Assembly: GCA_018241725.1 (NCBI GenBank)
Contig: JAFEDI010000110.1
Location: forward strand, 1-64,000
Direction of reading: 5' to 3'
DNA length: 64,000 nt
Origin: Pseudomonadota bacterium
GTDB lineage: Bacteria > Pseudomonadota > Gammaproteobacteria > Burkholderiales > Rhodocyclaceae
Position numbers and translations under genes: made by a program. The notes beneath the pieces are model-generated. The model saw nothing but the letters and a program-made list of their open reading frames with translations, had not been told where the DNA came from and searched no databases. This document shows positions 1-10,480 of this stretch, piece after piece (position 1 is the first letter of the stretch; every line of letters starts with the position of its first letter).

Positions 1-1
1 C

Positions 2-124
2 AGCGCCGTCAAGGTCCAGCTCGACTTCCAGAAGGACCGCAGCGGCCCCAACTACACCGTGGACGGCTTCAACCGCTTCGGCAACGCGCGCCTGCTCACC
101 GCAACCTACGACGTGGTGTTCTGA
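2..124 (+). CDS. Outer-membrane beta-barrel protein, C-terminal end only
   Basis: The window opens inside a gene; only the last 40 residues are visible before a TGA. They alternate polar and hydrophobic residues (VKVQLDFQKD, then ARLLTATYDVVF) and finish with a terminal phenylalanine. That is the usual C-terminal signature of a Gram-negative outer-membrane barrel recognised by the BAM complex. The family (porin, phosphate-selective porin or other channel) cannot be decided from this piece. The gene is followed by about 110 bp without a gene and then by a convergent gene. Confidence 0.6.
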   Translation, partial: SAVKVQLDFQKDRSGPNYTVDGFNRFGNARLLTATYDVVF

Positions 125-234
125 TCGGCACCGGTAGAAGGTGCGGCGGTGCTGGCAGACGACACGCGCGGGCGCAGACCCGCAGCGGCACCCCTTGCAG
201 CCCAGGGTGGTACGCATGAAAGGTCTGGGCGCCG

Positions 235-1185
235 CTAGCGGCCGATGCGCTTGAGGGTGTCCTGCGCCGCATCCGCCGTCGGGCCGCCAAGCTCGACGGC
301 GCGCTGGGCGGCCTTGCGGGCTTCGACCGGGCGCCTCAGCTCGAGCAGCACGTTGGCCAGATTGTTCCATGCGGCAGGCGCGTCATGGCGTCTGGCCGCG
401 TCGCGGAAGGCGGCCTCCGCCCCGCGCAGGTTGCCGATCTGGTACTGGCTGTTGCCGAGGCCCATCGCCAGCGTCAGGTTATCCGGCCAGTGGGCCAGCG
501 CGGCCCGGTAGGCCGGCACCGCACGCCCGGCCGGCGCCGCCTTCTCGAAGGCCACCAGCGCGCTGGTCGTCAGCGCCTCATCGGCCGTCGCGGCAAGCTG
601 GCCCGGCGGCACGACGACGAAGGCCCATTTGCCAGCCCGCTCCCAGGTCAGCTCAAACGTCCGGAAAGGCATCACCTGGCGCTTCATCGGGCCGGAGCGC
701 AGCAGGAAGGACTCGTCGTCCAGGTCGTAGCCGATCACCACCGCGTAATGCCAGGTCGGCGCCCACGACAGCCCCAGATTGAGCAACACGACCACCGGAT
801 GCCCTGCCGCCGTCTCGCGCATCAAGGCCTCCAACGTGCCGGGGATCTCCACCGCCAGCGCCCCCTGGCGCCGCGCGCCGGCCAACATCTCGATCTGCAG
901 CGAACCCTGCCGTCCCGGCAGGAAGACCTGCCCGGCCAGCGCCTGCGGCGTGACGCCGAAGCCGTTGGCCCCCAACACCATCGCCAACGCCGCCGGCCCG
1001 CACTGGTAATCCTCCTGCGCGTAATACGGCACCGCGGCCAGCTCAACCTGCGGCGGCACCCCGACCGGCCGCGCCGCCCGCAAAGCCGCCGTCTGCGCCG
1101 CACACCCGCTCAGCCCGAGCACCGCCAGCGCACCAGCCGCACCAAGCAAACGCCGCCGTTTTTCGAGAAAAAGAGACTTACTCAT
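235..1185 (-). CDS. PA2778-type cysteine peptidase lipoprotein (C39-like plus TPR)
   Basis: A protein of 316 residues. The start chosen is the ATG at 1185 (MSKSLFLEKRRRLLG), because it places a lipoprotein signal (hydrophobic stretch ending LGLSGCAA) at the N terminus; an upstream ATG at 1233 lies inside an inverted repeat. Next comes a papain-like C39-type domain with the probable nucleophile in YQCGPAAL and the probable catalytic histidine in TWHYAVVIGYD. The last 110 residues look like TPR helices (WNNLANVLLELRRPVEARKAAQRA). The order lipobox, C39-like peptidase, TPR matches the PA2778 family, normally encoded beside a PA2779-like gene as here. Its substrate is unknown; it should sit on the periplasmic side of a membrane. 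Confidence 0.8.
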   Translation of the reverse strand: MSKSLFLEKRRRLLGAAGALAVLGLSGCAAQTAALRAARPVGVPPQVELAAVPYYAQEDYQCGPAALAMVLGANGFGVTPQALAGQVFLPGRQGSLQIEMLAGARRQGALAVEIPGTLEALMRETAAGHPVVVLLNLGLSWAPTWHYAVVIGYDLDDESFLLRSGPMKRQVMPFRTFELTWERAGKWAFVVVPPGQLAATADEALTTSALVAFEKAAPAGRAVPAYRAALAHWPDNLTLAMGLGNSQYQIGNLRGAEAAFRDAARRHDAPAAWNNLANVLLELRRPVEARKAAQRAVELGGPTADAAQDTLKRIGR

Positions 1186-1191
1186 AGGTTC

Positions 1192-1314
1192 GACCTTGGC
1201 GAAGAAATCGTAGCGAGCGCTCCGAGGTCGCAACGAGGAGCACAGCCGTACATGAGTACGGCGAGCACCGGAATTGCGAGATCGGAGTGCGCAGTAGATT
1301 TATTCGCCAAGGTC
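1192..1314. repeat. 123-bp imperfect palindrome
   Basis: The two ends carry the same sequence in opposite orientation (GACCTTGGCGAA at 1192-1203 and its complement at 1303-1314). Matching continues inward with a few mismatches and one indel. The centre is a perfect GCCGTAC-ATGA-GTACGGC hairpin (1245-1262). The right end overlaps the stop codon of the upstream PA2779-type gene. In RNA this would fold into one long hairpin between the two genes of the pair. It looks like a dispersed REP/MITE-type element, but copy number cannot be judged from one window. Confidence 0.75.
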
Positions 1315-1714
1315 AGCGGATGGAGCGGGTGAAGGGGTAGACCTTCGTGAAGCCGAGGATGTCAGTCACCAGCAGCAGCAGGAACAGGAAGATGATCACC
1401 TCAATGAAACCGCCGGCCGGCGCCTTGTCCATCTGCGTGGCGAGGCGGCTGGCATCCTCGTCGGTCAGCGCGGCGACGCGCTCGCGGGCATCCGCCGCCT
1501 TGACGCCCATGCTCTCCAGACGAGACTGCACGTCGGCACGGTCGAGCAGCTCGTTCAGGTGGGCGCGCGCCTCGGCGCCGCTGCGGGTTGTGCCCTGGCT
1601 GGCCTGGGCGACCTGCTCGGTGCCGATCATGGTGGCCTGGGCGGTCTGCACGAAGGCCACGTGAGTGGTACTGACGATAAGCAGGGCAGCAAGAGTCTGC
1701 TTGAGGCGTTTCAT
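1313..1714 (-). CDS. PA2779-type small membrane-anchored protein
   Basis: A protein of 133 residues. The start at 1714 is supported by an AGGAGA ribosome-binding site just upstream. It has an N-terminal hydrophobic signal (about residues 8-27, ending AQA), a polar helical middle (EARAHLNELLDRADVQSRLESMG), and a C-terminal membrane segment (EVIIFLFLLLLVTDILGF) with a short basic tail. This layout, and its place directly upstream of the PA2778-type peptidase on the same strand, fit the PA2779 family. The function is unknown. The pairing suggests it is a partner or anchor for the peptidase. A long palindrome separates the two genes and may dampen expression of the second. Confidence 0.75.
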   Translation of the reverse strand: MKRLKQTLAALLIVSTTHVAFVQTAQATMIGTEQVAQASQGTTRSGAEARAHLNELLDRADVQSRLESMGVKAADARERVAALTDEDASRLATQMDKAPAGGFIEVIIFLFLLLLVTDILGFTKVYPFTRSIR

Positions 1715-1832
1715 TGTGGTTCTCCTTGGGATCATGGAAGGCCCGCATGGCAGGCAGTGCTTCATGCTGGCAGGCCGGTCCACGCTTCTTCAAGGTCGAT
1801 CCTGTAACAACACATTTTGGGTAGTGGCATCC

Positions 1833-2942
1833 TCACAGGGCGGCCCGCCCCCGCGCGATGGCCTCGACGATGCCGCGGCGGGCCCGCGCACGGCGCAACA
1901 GGTTCGCGGCCTCCCCCTCCCGCTCCAGCCATTCGCGGAAGCGCCTGAGGCCGAGGCGGATGGCGCCTTCCTCGACGCAGTGGGACAACAGCACAAGCTG
2001 GGTCTGCATGACGTCCTCGGCGACGAACACGCCGAACTCGGAGGCCACCGCCACCGCGTTGCTGGTACCGAGCAACCTGAGGGCCTGGGATTCAGTGACG
2101 CCCCGGTGGCAGGCGATCACATGCAGCGGCCCGACGGCGTCCGCCTCCGTCAGCAGCGCCGCGTAGTCGTGGTCCTGGTAGAAGGGCTGGCCGACCCGTT
2201 CCCGCGCCGCAGCCACGCCCAGCGCTGCCGGGATCGCCTCGACGCGCAGCAGCAGGCGGGCCGGTGCCAGTCCAGACAGGCCCAGGCCGGACAACACGAC
2301 GCAGTCCTCCGCCACCTCGCCATCCAGCGCCTCGACGAGGGCCGCGCGCATCGCCTCGGCGCGCCCCGGCAGATTGAGGCGCGCCCAGTCCAGCGCCGCC
2401 CCCTGGTCGACGCGCCGACCGGCTGGCCGCGCACCGCGCTTGGCCAACTCGACAGCCCGTTGCAGGACAAGACGCAGCGCGGCGTCGAACAGCGCGTCGC
2501 GATCAGCCACCCGCGTGTGGATCAGGCGCCGGGCGGCAACGTACTGTTGAAATACCTTGTCACGATGTTCCACCGCCGGAAAGGTCGGTTCCAGTGAAAT
2601 CACCGACACGACGTCGCGCCGATGAGTGAGCGCCTCCTGCAGTTCGGCGTGGCAGATGCCGATTTCGCTGCCGCGGTCCGCGCTGCCGGCCTCACCGGTG
2701 TATAGCGCCAGCACGATGTCGGCCTTGGCGATCTCCTCCAGCGAGCCTTCGAGGATGGTCTTTCCGGCCGGCTCTGGATCGTCCTCATGGATCCACACCT
2801 CGAAGAGCTGATGCTCGCCAACGCGGATGCCCTCGATACGCGCCTTGAGTTCCAGGCGCAGGTCGGTCAGCAACTCACCACCAAAGACAGGCGACAGTGC
2901 TCGGCTGGAGAACATCACGCGGAGATGGGGAACAGCGGCCAT
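1833..2942 (-). CDS. DUF4062-like protein of unknown function
   Basis: A protein of 369 residues starting at 2942, with GAGGAG placed well upstream of that ATG. The N-terminal 130 residues resemble the DUF4062 fold. They show an opening beta strand ([13 protein letters not shown]), a helix that would hold the [12 protein letters not shown] segment, then [15 protein letters not shown] followed by a helix with CHAELQEAL and a strand ([10 protein letters not shown]). DUF4062 proteins are distant relatives of TIR/SLOG-type nucleotide-binding modules and often form the N terminus of multidomain signalling or defence proteins. The remaining 230 residues are an unrecognised alpha/beta region. The gene stands alone, divergent from pdxH with a gap of about 120 bp. 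The family assignment is by eye and tentative. Confidence 0.5.
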   Translation of the reverse strand: MAAVPHLRVMFSSRALSPVFGGELLTDLRLELKARIEGIRVGEHQLFEVWIHEDDPEPAGKTILEGSLEEIAKADIVLALYTGEAGSADRGSEIGICHAELQEALTHRRDVVSVISLEPTFPAVEHRDKVFQQYVAARRLIHTRVADRDALFDAALRLVLQRAVELAKRGARPAGRRVDQGAALDWARLNLPGRAEAMRAALVEALDGEVAEDCVVLSGLGLSGLAPARLLLRVEAIPAALGVAAARERVGQPFYQDHDYAALLTEADAVGPLHVIACHRGVTESQALRLLGTSNAVAVASEFGVFVAEDVMQTQLVLLSHCVEEGAIRLGLRRFREWLEREGEAANLLRRARARRGIVEAIARGRAAL

Positions 2943-3060
2943 CGACGGGCTCCTCGGACGGGGGCACTCACGATACCACCGCGCCATTTCCGCGGGCAGC
3001 CCGGCCAACATGCCCGCGAAGTGCCACAATTCCGCATCTCCACCGCTGTCCGAAGCCGCA

Positions 3061-3708
3061 ATGAATGACGACCCCAAACTTGCCAACCTGCGCAAGAGCT
3101 ACGAACACGGCAGCCTCGACGACCACGAGGCGGCCGACTCCCCGTTGAAGCAGTTTGCCGCCTGGCTGCAGGAAGCACTGGACAGGGGCCTGCCGGAACC
3201 CAATGCGATGACCGTCGCGACGGTCGGTGCCGACGGGCGGCCGTCCACCCGCATCGTGCTGATCAAGGGCTACGACGCGCGTGGAATCGTCTGGTACACC
3301 AACTACGCCAGCCGCAAGGGCCGCGAGCTGGAGGCCCATCCCCTCGCCGCGCTGCAGTTCCACTGGGTCGAGCTGGAACGGGTGGTGCGCATCGAGGGCC
3401 GCGTCGAGAAGGTCTCCGCTGAGGAGTCCGATGCCTACTTCGCCAGCCGCCCGCTGAGCCACCGCGTCGGCGCGTGGGCCTCGCCGCAGAGCGAGCCGAT
3501 TGCCGGCCGTGGCGTACTGGTCGCCCGGGCCGCCGAATACGGACTGCGCTTCGGCCTCAACCCGCCGCGCCCACCCCACTGGGGCGGCTTCCGGCTGGTG
3601 CCGGACTACTGGGAATTCTGGCAAGGCCGCAGCTCACGCCTGCACGACCGCATCGCCTACCGCCTGCAGCCGGACGGGAGCTGGCACAAAATGCGGCTGG
3701 CGCCATGA
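3061..3708 (+). CDS. pdxH: Pyridoxamine/pyridoxine 5'-phosphate oxidase
   Basis: A protein of 215 residues, the normal length for the family. It oxidises PNP or PMP to pyridoxal 5'-phosphate with FMN and O2, the last step of vitamin B6 synthesis and salvage in the cytoplasm. Visible family features are the N-terminal [10 protein letters not shown], the FMN-binding strand [29 protein letters not shown] in the middle, and the C-terminal signature [13 protein letters not shown]. The ATG at 3061 is the only start that gives the standard N terminus. The gene stands alone on the plus strand; the next gene has its own promoter. Confidence 0.95.
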   Translation: MNDDPKLANLRKSYEHGSLDDHEAADSPLKQFAAWLQEALDRGLPEPNAMTVATVGADGRPSTRIVLIKGYDARGIVWYTNYASRKGRELEAHPLAALQFHWVELERVVRIEGRVEKVSAEESDAYFASRPLSHRVGAWASPQSEPIAGRGVLVARAAEYGLRFGLNPPRPPHWGGFRLVPDYWEFWQGRSSRLHDRIAYRLQPDGSWHKMRLAP

Positions 3709-3740
3709 GGCACGCCAAGGCGGCGCCGGGATTGAATGTC

Positions 3741-3746
3741 TATAAT
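3741..3746 (+). promoter_or_regulatory. Probable sigma-70 -10 box (TATAAT)
   Basis: A perfect TATAAT stands 30 bp before the start codon of the PhnD-like gene, in an otherwise GC-rich gap. I see no good -35 element; a TG lies a few bases upstream. It would start a short leader for the binding-protein/kinase pair. Confidence 0.45.
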
Positions 3747-3776
3747 CGGCGACGCTTTCCTTTGCTGAGATCCGAC

Positions 3777-4613
3777 ATGTTCGTCCGCTTCGCCACCGTC
3801 CTCGCCCTGGCCCTGAGCATCGCCAGCGCCCATGCCGAGGAGCCGGTCTACCGCTTCTCGCCGGTCAACCAGTGGGACATCAACAAGACGGCCGCCTACT
3901 GGAACCCGATCATCCAGTACGTCTCGGAGAAGAGCGGGGTCAGACTGCAGCTCAAGATCGGCCGCACGTCGGCCGACACCACCAGCTACGTACTGGCCCA
4001 GGAAGTGGAGTTCGTGTTCACCAACCACCTGTTCAGCCCCGAGCGCGAATCCCTGGGCTGGAAGGTCTTCGGGCGACGCAATGCGCCACCGCTGCGCGGC
4101 CAGATCGTTGTGCCGGCCGACTCGCCGATCACCCGCATCGAGGAGCTCAAGGGTCAGGAAGTGGCTTTTGCCGGCCCCGAAGCCTTCATCGGCTACAAGG
4201 TGCCGTACGCCTACCTGCTGTCGAGGGGCGTGGACGTAAAGACCGTCTTCGGCGGCAACCAGAACGCGGCGATGGCCCAGTTGTTCGCCGGCAAGGCCAG
4301 AGCGGTGGGCAGCAACTCCATGCTGGTGGAAGGCTACGCCAACCGGGAAGGCAAGAAGTTCCGCGTGCTATGGACCTCCGAGCCTTACCACGACCTGGCG
4401 CTGATGGTCTCCGGCCGGGTGCCCGACAAGGACTTGAAAGCCGTCTCGGCAGCCTTCCTCGGCATGCACAGGGATCCCCACGGCCAGGAGATCCTGCACC
4501 GCGCATCCCAGGAAGTCGGCCTCGGCAGCGACGCCTACTTCATCCCCGCCAGCGGCGCGGACTATGTGTCGTATCGCAAGTTCTACCAGAGCGCACCCGC
4601 CGCCCTGCGCTGA
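3777..4613 (+). CDS. PhnD-like periplasmic binding protein (probable sensor input)
   Basis: A protein of 278 residues with a cleavable signal (residues 1-20, ending SAHA). The mature part looks like the phosphate/phosphite/phosphonate (PhnD-type) solute-binding family: YRFSPVNQWDINKTAAYWNPIIQYVSEKSG near the start, in three parts, then EFVFTNHLF, ITRIEELKGQEVAFAGPEAFIGYKV and a late DLALMVSGRVP segment. No ABC permease or ATPase lies nearby. Instead, a membrane hybrid kinase starts 19 bp downstream. This arrangement suggests that the protein binds a ligand in the periplasm and reports it to the kinase rather than feeding a transporter. The ligand could be a phosphonate, phosphite or another small anion; the sequence does not say. 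Confidence 0.8.
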   Translation: MFVRFATVLALALSIASAHAEEPVYRFSPVNQWDINKTAAYWNPIIQYVSEKSGVRLQLKIGRTSADTTSYVLAQEVEFVFTNHLFSPERESLGWKVFGRRNAPPLRGQIVVPADSPITRIEELKGQEVAFAGPEAFIGYKVPYAYLLSRGVDVKTVFGGNQNAAMAQLFAGKARAVGSNSMLVEGYANREGKKFRVLWTSEPYHDLALMVSGRVPDKDLKAVSAAFLGMHRDPHGQEILHRASQEVGLGSDAYFIPASGADYVSYRKFYQSAPAALR

Positions 4614-4632
4614 CGGATAAAGACCCCGGCCC

Positions 4633-6681
<2,049 letters not shown>

Positions 6682-6699
6682 TGCTGGCCACGGACGTGA

Positions 6700-8013
6700 T
6701 CACGTTACGCTCTCCATAGGCAGCACGAGCCGCGCCTCGAGGCCGTTCCGATTGATCAGTTCCAGGCGCCCCCCTTCCAGGGCCATGACGCGCTCGACAA
6801 TGGCCAGCCCCAATCCCGCCCCGCCTGGGCCACCGCGAGCCTGGTCCAGGCGTGCAAAGGGTTGTCGCATCGCGCTCAACGCCTCCTCAGGAATCCCGGG
6901 CCCCTGGTCGCGTACGGTGATGAGCAATGTATCCACGCCGGTACCCACGGACATCCACACCGTGGCATCGCTGTATTTCAGCGCGTTTTCCACCAGATTG
7001 ACCACCGCCCGGCGCAAAGCCAGCGGCCGGCAAACCAGGGTCGGGAGTGTGCTCGCCGGTCTCTCCGCGATGAGACGTGGCGTTGCCAAACTGGCGGCGA
7101 CATCGCCCACCAGTTCGTCCACGTCGCACGGCACACGGGGCTCTTCCGCCCCCAGACGGGCAAAATCGATGAACTGTTCGATGATCTGCTCCGCCACCCC
7201 GATATTGCGCACCATGCCCCGGAGCAATTCGTCTTCGCCTTCCACGTCCAGGATTTCCGCCGCCAGCCGCAATTTTGCGAGTGGCGTCCGCAGGTCGTGG
7301 GACAGCCCCGCCAACATCAGCGCCCGCTCCTTCTCGTTGGCCTCCAGTTGGCGCACCATGCCATTGAAGGCCATCGCCAAGCCAGCGATCTCGGTGGGCG
7401 CGGCCGCGATATGTATCACCGGGTATTCGCCGGCCGCCAGACGCTCCGCTGCCTGCTGGAGGAGCGCCAGTGGGCGGTGAAGATGACGCTGAATCAGCGT
7501 TGCACCAAGGATCGCCAGCACGCCGGCGCCGACCATTACCCCCAGGACCAGCCTGCTGCGCTCCGCGGCCAGACCGCCGGCCTCCAGCCCCAGCCACCAG
7601 GACTCGCCACCCAGGTCGGTACGAACCCACAGGAGAGAAGGCGGCCCCGCCGACCAGCCAAGGCGGACATCCGGCCCCAAGCGTGCCTGCAGGCGCTCAA
7701 GCGCCCACCGCATCAGCAGCGTGGGAGGGGTGACCAATCCTTCGGGTTGCCCCTGCGAGACCCACGCCGACGCATTCTGCCGCCCCAGATCGGCGAGGAA
7801 GCGCTGCCGCTCGGCGACGCTCATGTGGGCCACGGCCCCCGACAACAGATTCAGGTAACGCAGGGTGACCTCACTCATCCGTTCGATACGGGGCTTCTGG
7901 ACGAAGACGTAGTAAGCCGTGACAACGCCGCACTCGGCGCACAGGATCAAGCAGATGATCAGCAGCACATGACGGCCAAACAGGCTCCGGGGCCAACCGA
8001 TGCGCGGCGTCAC
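6700..8013 (-). CDS. EnvZ-like sensor histidine kinase
   Basis: A protein of 437 residues with a GTG start at 8013 that overlaps the stop of the upstream regulator (GTGA). It has a membrane helix at 14-36, a periplasmic loop, a second helix at about 153-174, a HAMP domain to about 226, HisKA with H239 in GLSHDLRTPLAKLR, then the ATPase (VVNLVENALKYSD, RDQGPGIPEEAL, GGAGLGLAIVERV). The architecture and the SHDLRTPLA box are those of EnvZ/RisS-type kinases, the usual partners of OmpR-type regulators. It lies convergent to the hybrid kinase gene with a gap of about 20 bp. Confidence 0.9.
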   Translation of the reverse strand: MTPRIGWPRSLFGRHVLLIICLILCAECGVVTAYYVFVQKPRIERMSEVTLRYLNLLSGAVAHMSVAERQRFLADLGRQNASAWVSQGQPEGLVTPPTLLMRWALERLQARLGPDVRLGWSAGPPSLLWVRTDLGGESWWLGLEAGGLAAERSRLVLGVMVGAGVLAILGATLIQRHLHRPLALLQQAAERLAAGEYPVIHIAAAPTEIAGLAMAFNGMVRQLEANEKERALMLAGLSHDLRTPLAKLRLAAEILDVEGEDELLRGMVRNIGVAEQIIEQFIDFARLGAEEPRVPCDVDELVGDVAASLATPRLIAERPASTLPTLVCRPLALRRAVVNLVENALKYSDATVWMSVGTGVDTLLITVRDQGPGIPEEALSAMRQPFARLDQARGGPGGAGLGLAIVERVMALEGGRLELINRNGLEARLVLPMESVT

Positions 8014-8759
8014 GGGGGGGTCTCCCCATCGCCGACAAAGACATAACCCGCCCCCCAGACGGTACGGATGTAACGCGGCGTGGCGGGGTCCTCCTCAAGA
8101 ACCCGGCGCAGGCGCAGAACCTGCACATCCACGCTACGCTCACTGTTGTCCTTGCGGGATCCGAAGGCCAGATCGAGCAGGCGCTCCCGCCCGAGGGGCC
8201 GGCCTGGGTGCTTCGCCAATACCTGCAGCAGGGCAAACTCGCCTGAGGTAAGCGTCACCTCCCGGCCATCCCGACTCAACCGGCAGGCACCCAGGTCAAG
8301 GACGAAGGGACCGAAACGCACCACGCCGTCGCCCGCCAATGACGCACTGCCGCGGGCCAGTTGCTGACGGCGCAACAAGGCCCGCAGCCGGGCCGCCAGT
8401 TCGCGGGGCTCAAAGGGCTTAGGCAGATAGTCATCGGCCCCCATCTCAAGCCCGATGATGCGCTCCACGGCATCGCCGCGGGCCGTAAGCATCAGGATCG
8501 GGATAGCCTCCCCGTTGGCCCGCAGGCGCCGGCAAATGGACAACCCGTCCTCACCGGGCAACATCAGGTCAAGCACCAGAGCGTCATAGGGTTCCCGGGC
8601 CAGCAGACGGTCGAGCTGCTCACCGTCGGACACTTGGCGCACCTCGAAGCCCTGACTACTCAGGTAGCGCTGCAGCAGCGCGCGCAGTTCAGCTTCATCG
8701 TCGAGGACCAGGATGCGGGCATTGGGCATGGCGGAACTGGATTTGGGTAGAGTCACCAT
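8010..8759 (-). CDS. OmpR-family response regulator
   Basis: A protein of 249 residues. The receiver domain has acidic residues in LVLDDE, phospho-acceptor D64 in LVLDLMLPGEDG, the T in MLTARGD and K114 in YLPKPFEPRE. The winged-helix DNA-binding domain occupies the C-terminal 100 residues (LTSGEFALLQVLAKHPGRPLGR, SVDVQVLRLRRVLEEDP and IRTVWGAGYVF). It is translationally coupled to the EnvZ-like kinase. The start at 8759 lacks a clear ribosome-binding site, and an internal ATG at 8729 is possible. The divergent gene at 8933 is a candidate target by position only. Confidence 0.92.
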   Translation of the reverse strand: MVTLPKSSSAMPNARILVLDDEAELRALLQRYLSSQGFEVRQVSDGEQLDRLLAREPYDALVLDLMLPGEDGLSICRRLRANGEAIPILMLTARGDAVERIIGLEMGADDYLPKPFEPRELAARLRALLRRQQLARGSASLAGDGVVRFGPFVLDLGACRLSRDGREVTLTSGEFALLQVLAKHPGRPLGRERLLDLAFGSRKDNSERSVDVQVLRLRRVLEEDPATPRYIRTVWGAGYVFVGDGETPP

Positions 8760-8932
8760 TGTGCCGCCGGCCGGTATTCAAGGTGCAGGCAAGCGGCGCC
8801 ACGGGTTTATTGCAAACGATGACAAAAGCGACGAAGCATCACAAAACCTAACGAACGGAGCCACTGCCAGAATCGCCGGCAACCGGCGACCGGGCTAGAG
8901 TATTGGCATACCCCCTTTCCAAGGAGTACGTC

Positions 8933-9415
8933 ATGTCCGTAACGCTTCCCCGGTTTGCGGCCCTTGCGGCCCTGAGCCTTACCCTCGGCCTCACGACGGC
9001 AGCCCACGCCGGTGAGCGCATCACCCGCTTCCATGGTGCCGATGGCGGTGCCGTCGTCCACGGACGCGTCACGCATGGCGACGGAGCCGGCAACCGGGAA
9101 TCGTTCCGTGGCGGCGCCTTCCGGGGCACCGAAGGTCGCCAGGGCATGCGTGCCAGCCACCTTACCCGCAATGCAGACGGCAGCGCTGAACGCACGGGAG
9201 GCTTCGCAGCCAGCGGCCCCAACGGTTCGGTACGCAGCCAGGGCAGCATGACGCGCAGCACCGACGGCGACATCAGCGGTCAGCGCACGACGACCGGCAC
9301 CGGCTCACAGGGCAATACCTACCAGGGCAGCACGACCTACAGCCGGAGCGACGGCGTGAACCACACTGGGACCTGCAGCGACTCTGCCGGCACTCCGATT
9401 CCGTGTTCGCGCTGA
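8933..9415 (+). CDS. Small secreted Gly/Ser/Thr-rich protein, unknown function
   Basis: A protein of 160 residues, with AAGGAG upstream of the ATG at 8933. A signal peptide covers residues 1-26 (LTLGLTTAAHA). The mature protein is low-complexity and rich in G, S, T, R and H. It has loose repeats of a short unit containing GS-TRS-DG or GTGSQGNTYQGSTTYSR, and two cysteines at the very C terminus (GTCSDSAGTPIPCSR). It would be exported to the periplasm or beyond. I do not recognise a family. It starts divergently from the OmpR-like regulator gene. Confidence 0.6.
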   Translation: MSVTLPRFAALAALSLTLGLTTAAHAGERITRFHGADGGAVVHGRVTHGDGAGNRESFRGGAFRGTEGRQGMRASHLTRNADGSAERTGGFAASGPNGSVRSQGSMTRSTDGDISGQRTTTGTGSQGNTYQGSTTYSRSDGVNHTGTCSDSAGTPIPCSR

Positions 9416-9441
9416 CTCAGGCCATCATGAGGAATGCCCCG

Positions 9442-10359
9442 ATGAAGCCCATCGTCCTCCGCTTGTGCGCGGCCCTCACCCTCGCCATTCTGGCGCAGGC
9501 TGCCGACGCCGGTCCGCTGCTCGAGCGCCTGCGCGAACGGCAAGCGGCCCGCGCCAGCGCAACAAACGCGTTGCCCGCCGGCGTCCGCAAGCTGACCGAC
9601 GTCGCCTACGGTGCCGATCCGGCCCAGACGATGGACGTGTACATTCCGGCCGAGGCCCACGACGCACCGGTGATCCTGATGGTCCATGGCGGCGCCTGGG
9701 CCATCGGCGACAAGGCCATGGAGCGCGTGGTGGACGCCAAGGTGGCACGCTGGGTAACGCGTGGCATCGTCTTCATCTCGATCAACTACCGCATGCTGCC
9801 GCAGGCCGGCGTCGACGTGCAGCTGAGCGATGTGGCGCGGGCTCTGGCGATGGCCCAGCAAAAGGCCGTGGCCTGGGGCGGCAACCCTCAGCGCTTCGTG
9901 CTGATGGGCCACTCCGCCGGCGCCCACCTGGCCGCTCTGCTGGCGGTCTCGCCGTCGGCCCGCTTCACGCCGCAACCGCTGCCCATACTCGGCACGGTGG
10001 CGCTGGACAGCGCCGCGATGGACGTGGAGGCGATCATGAACCAGCGCCATCTGCGCCTCTACGACCGCCCCTTCGGCACCGACCCGTCCTACTGGCGCGC
10101 CCTATCGCCCTACCACGCATTGACGCCGGGCGCCGCGCCGCTGCTGGCAGTCTGCTCGACGCGGCGGGAGGACTCCTGCGAGCAGGCCCGGCGCCTCGCC
10201 GGCCGCGCCGACGGGCTGGGCATGCAAGTGCAGGTGCTCGGCGAGGATCTGTCCCACGGCGACATCAACAGCCAGCTGGGCCTCGACAATGCCTATACCC
10301 GCGCCGTGGAACACTTCATGGCCAGCCTCGACCCGGCCCTGGCGCACCGCCTCCCATAA
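9442..10359 (+). CDS. Secreted alpha/beta-hydrolase (carboxylesterase-like)
   Basis: A protein of 305 residues. The ATG at 9442 is preferred because GAGGA lies 8 bp upstream. A signal peptide ends near AQAADA (residue 23). The fold is alpha/beta hydrolase of the BD-FAE/hormone-sensitive-lipase type: oxyanion hole in VHGGAWAIGDK, nucleophile serine in LMGHSAGAHLAAL, an acid probably in the LAVCSTRRED region and the histidine in LSHGDINSQLG. It probably hydrolyses a small ester in the periplasm; the substrate is unknown. It follows the small secreted protein gene by 26 bp and may be co-transcribed with it. Confidence 0.85.
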   Translation: MKPIVLRLCAALTLAILAQAADAGPLLERLRERQAARASATNALPAGVRKLTDVAYGADPAQTMDVYIPAEAHDAPVILMVHGGAWAIGDKAMERVVDAKVARWVTRGIVFISINYRMLPQAGVDVQLSDVARALAMAQQKAVAWGGNPQRFVLMGHSAGAHLAALLAVSPSARFTPQPLPILGTVALDSAAMDVEAIMNQRHLRLYDRPFGTDPSYWRALSPYHALTPGAAPLLAVCSTRREDSCEQARRLAGRADGLGMQVQVLGEDLSHGDINSQLGLDNAYTRAVEHFMASLDPALAHRLP

Positions 10360-10403
10360 ACGCAGGTTCATCCATCTGCAGCCGCAACTTGAAATCCCGC
10401 ACC

Positions 10404-10451
10404 TCAAAAAGCAGATCGGCCATCGCGGACGATACGCCCGCGATGGCCGAT
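10404..10451 (-). terminator. Intrinsic terminator of the small secreted-protein gene
   Basis: A perfect 14-bp stem (10415-10428 with 10438-10451, loop of 9) is followed, on the minus strand, by a run of five T. It lies 30 bp past the stop of the minus-strand gene at 10481. It also sits behind the plus-strand hydrolase gene and could slow that transcript, though there is no T run in that direction. Confidence 0.75.
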
Positions 10452-10480
10452 GGAAGCGGGCTGCCAGCGGCAGCGGCGCC

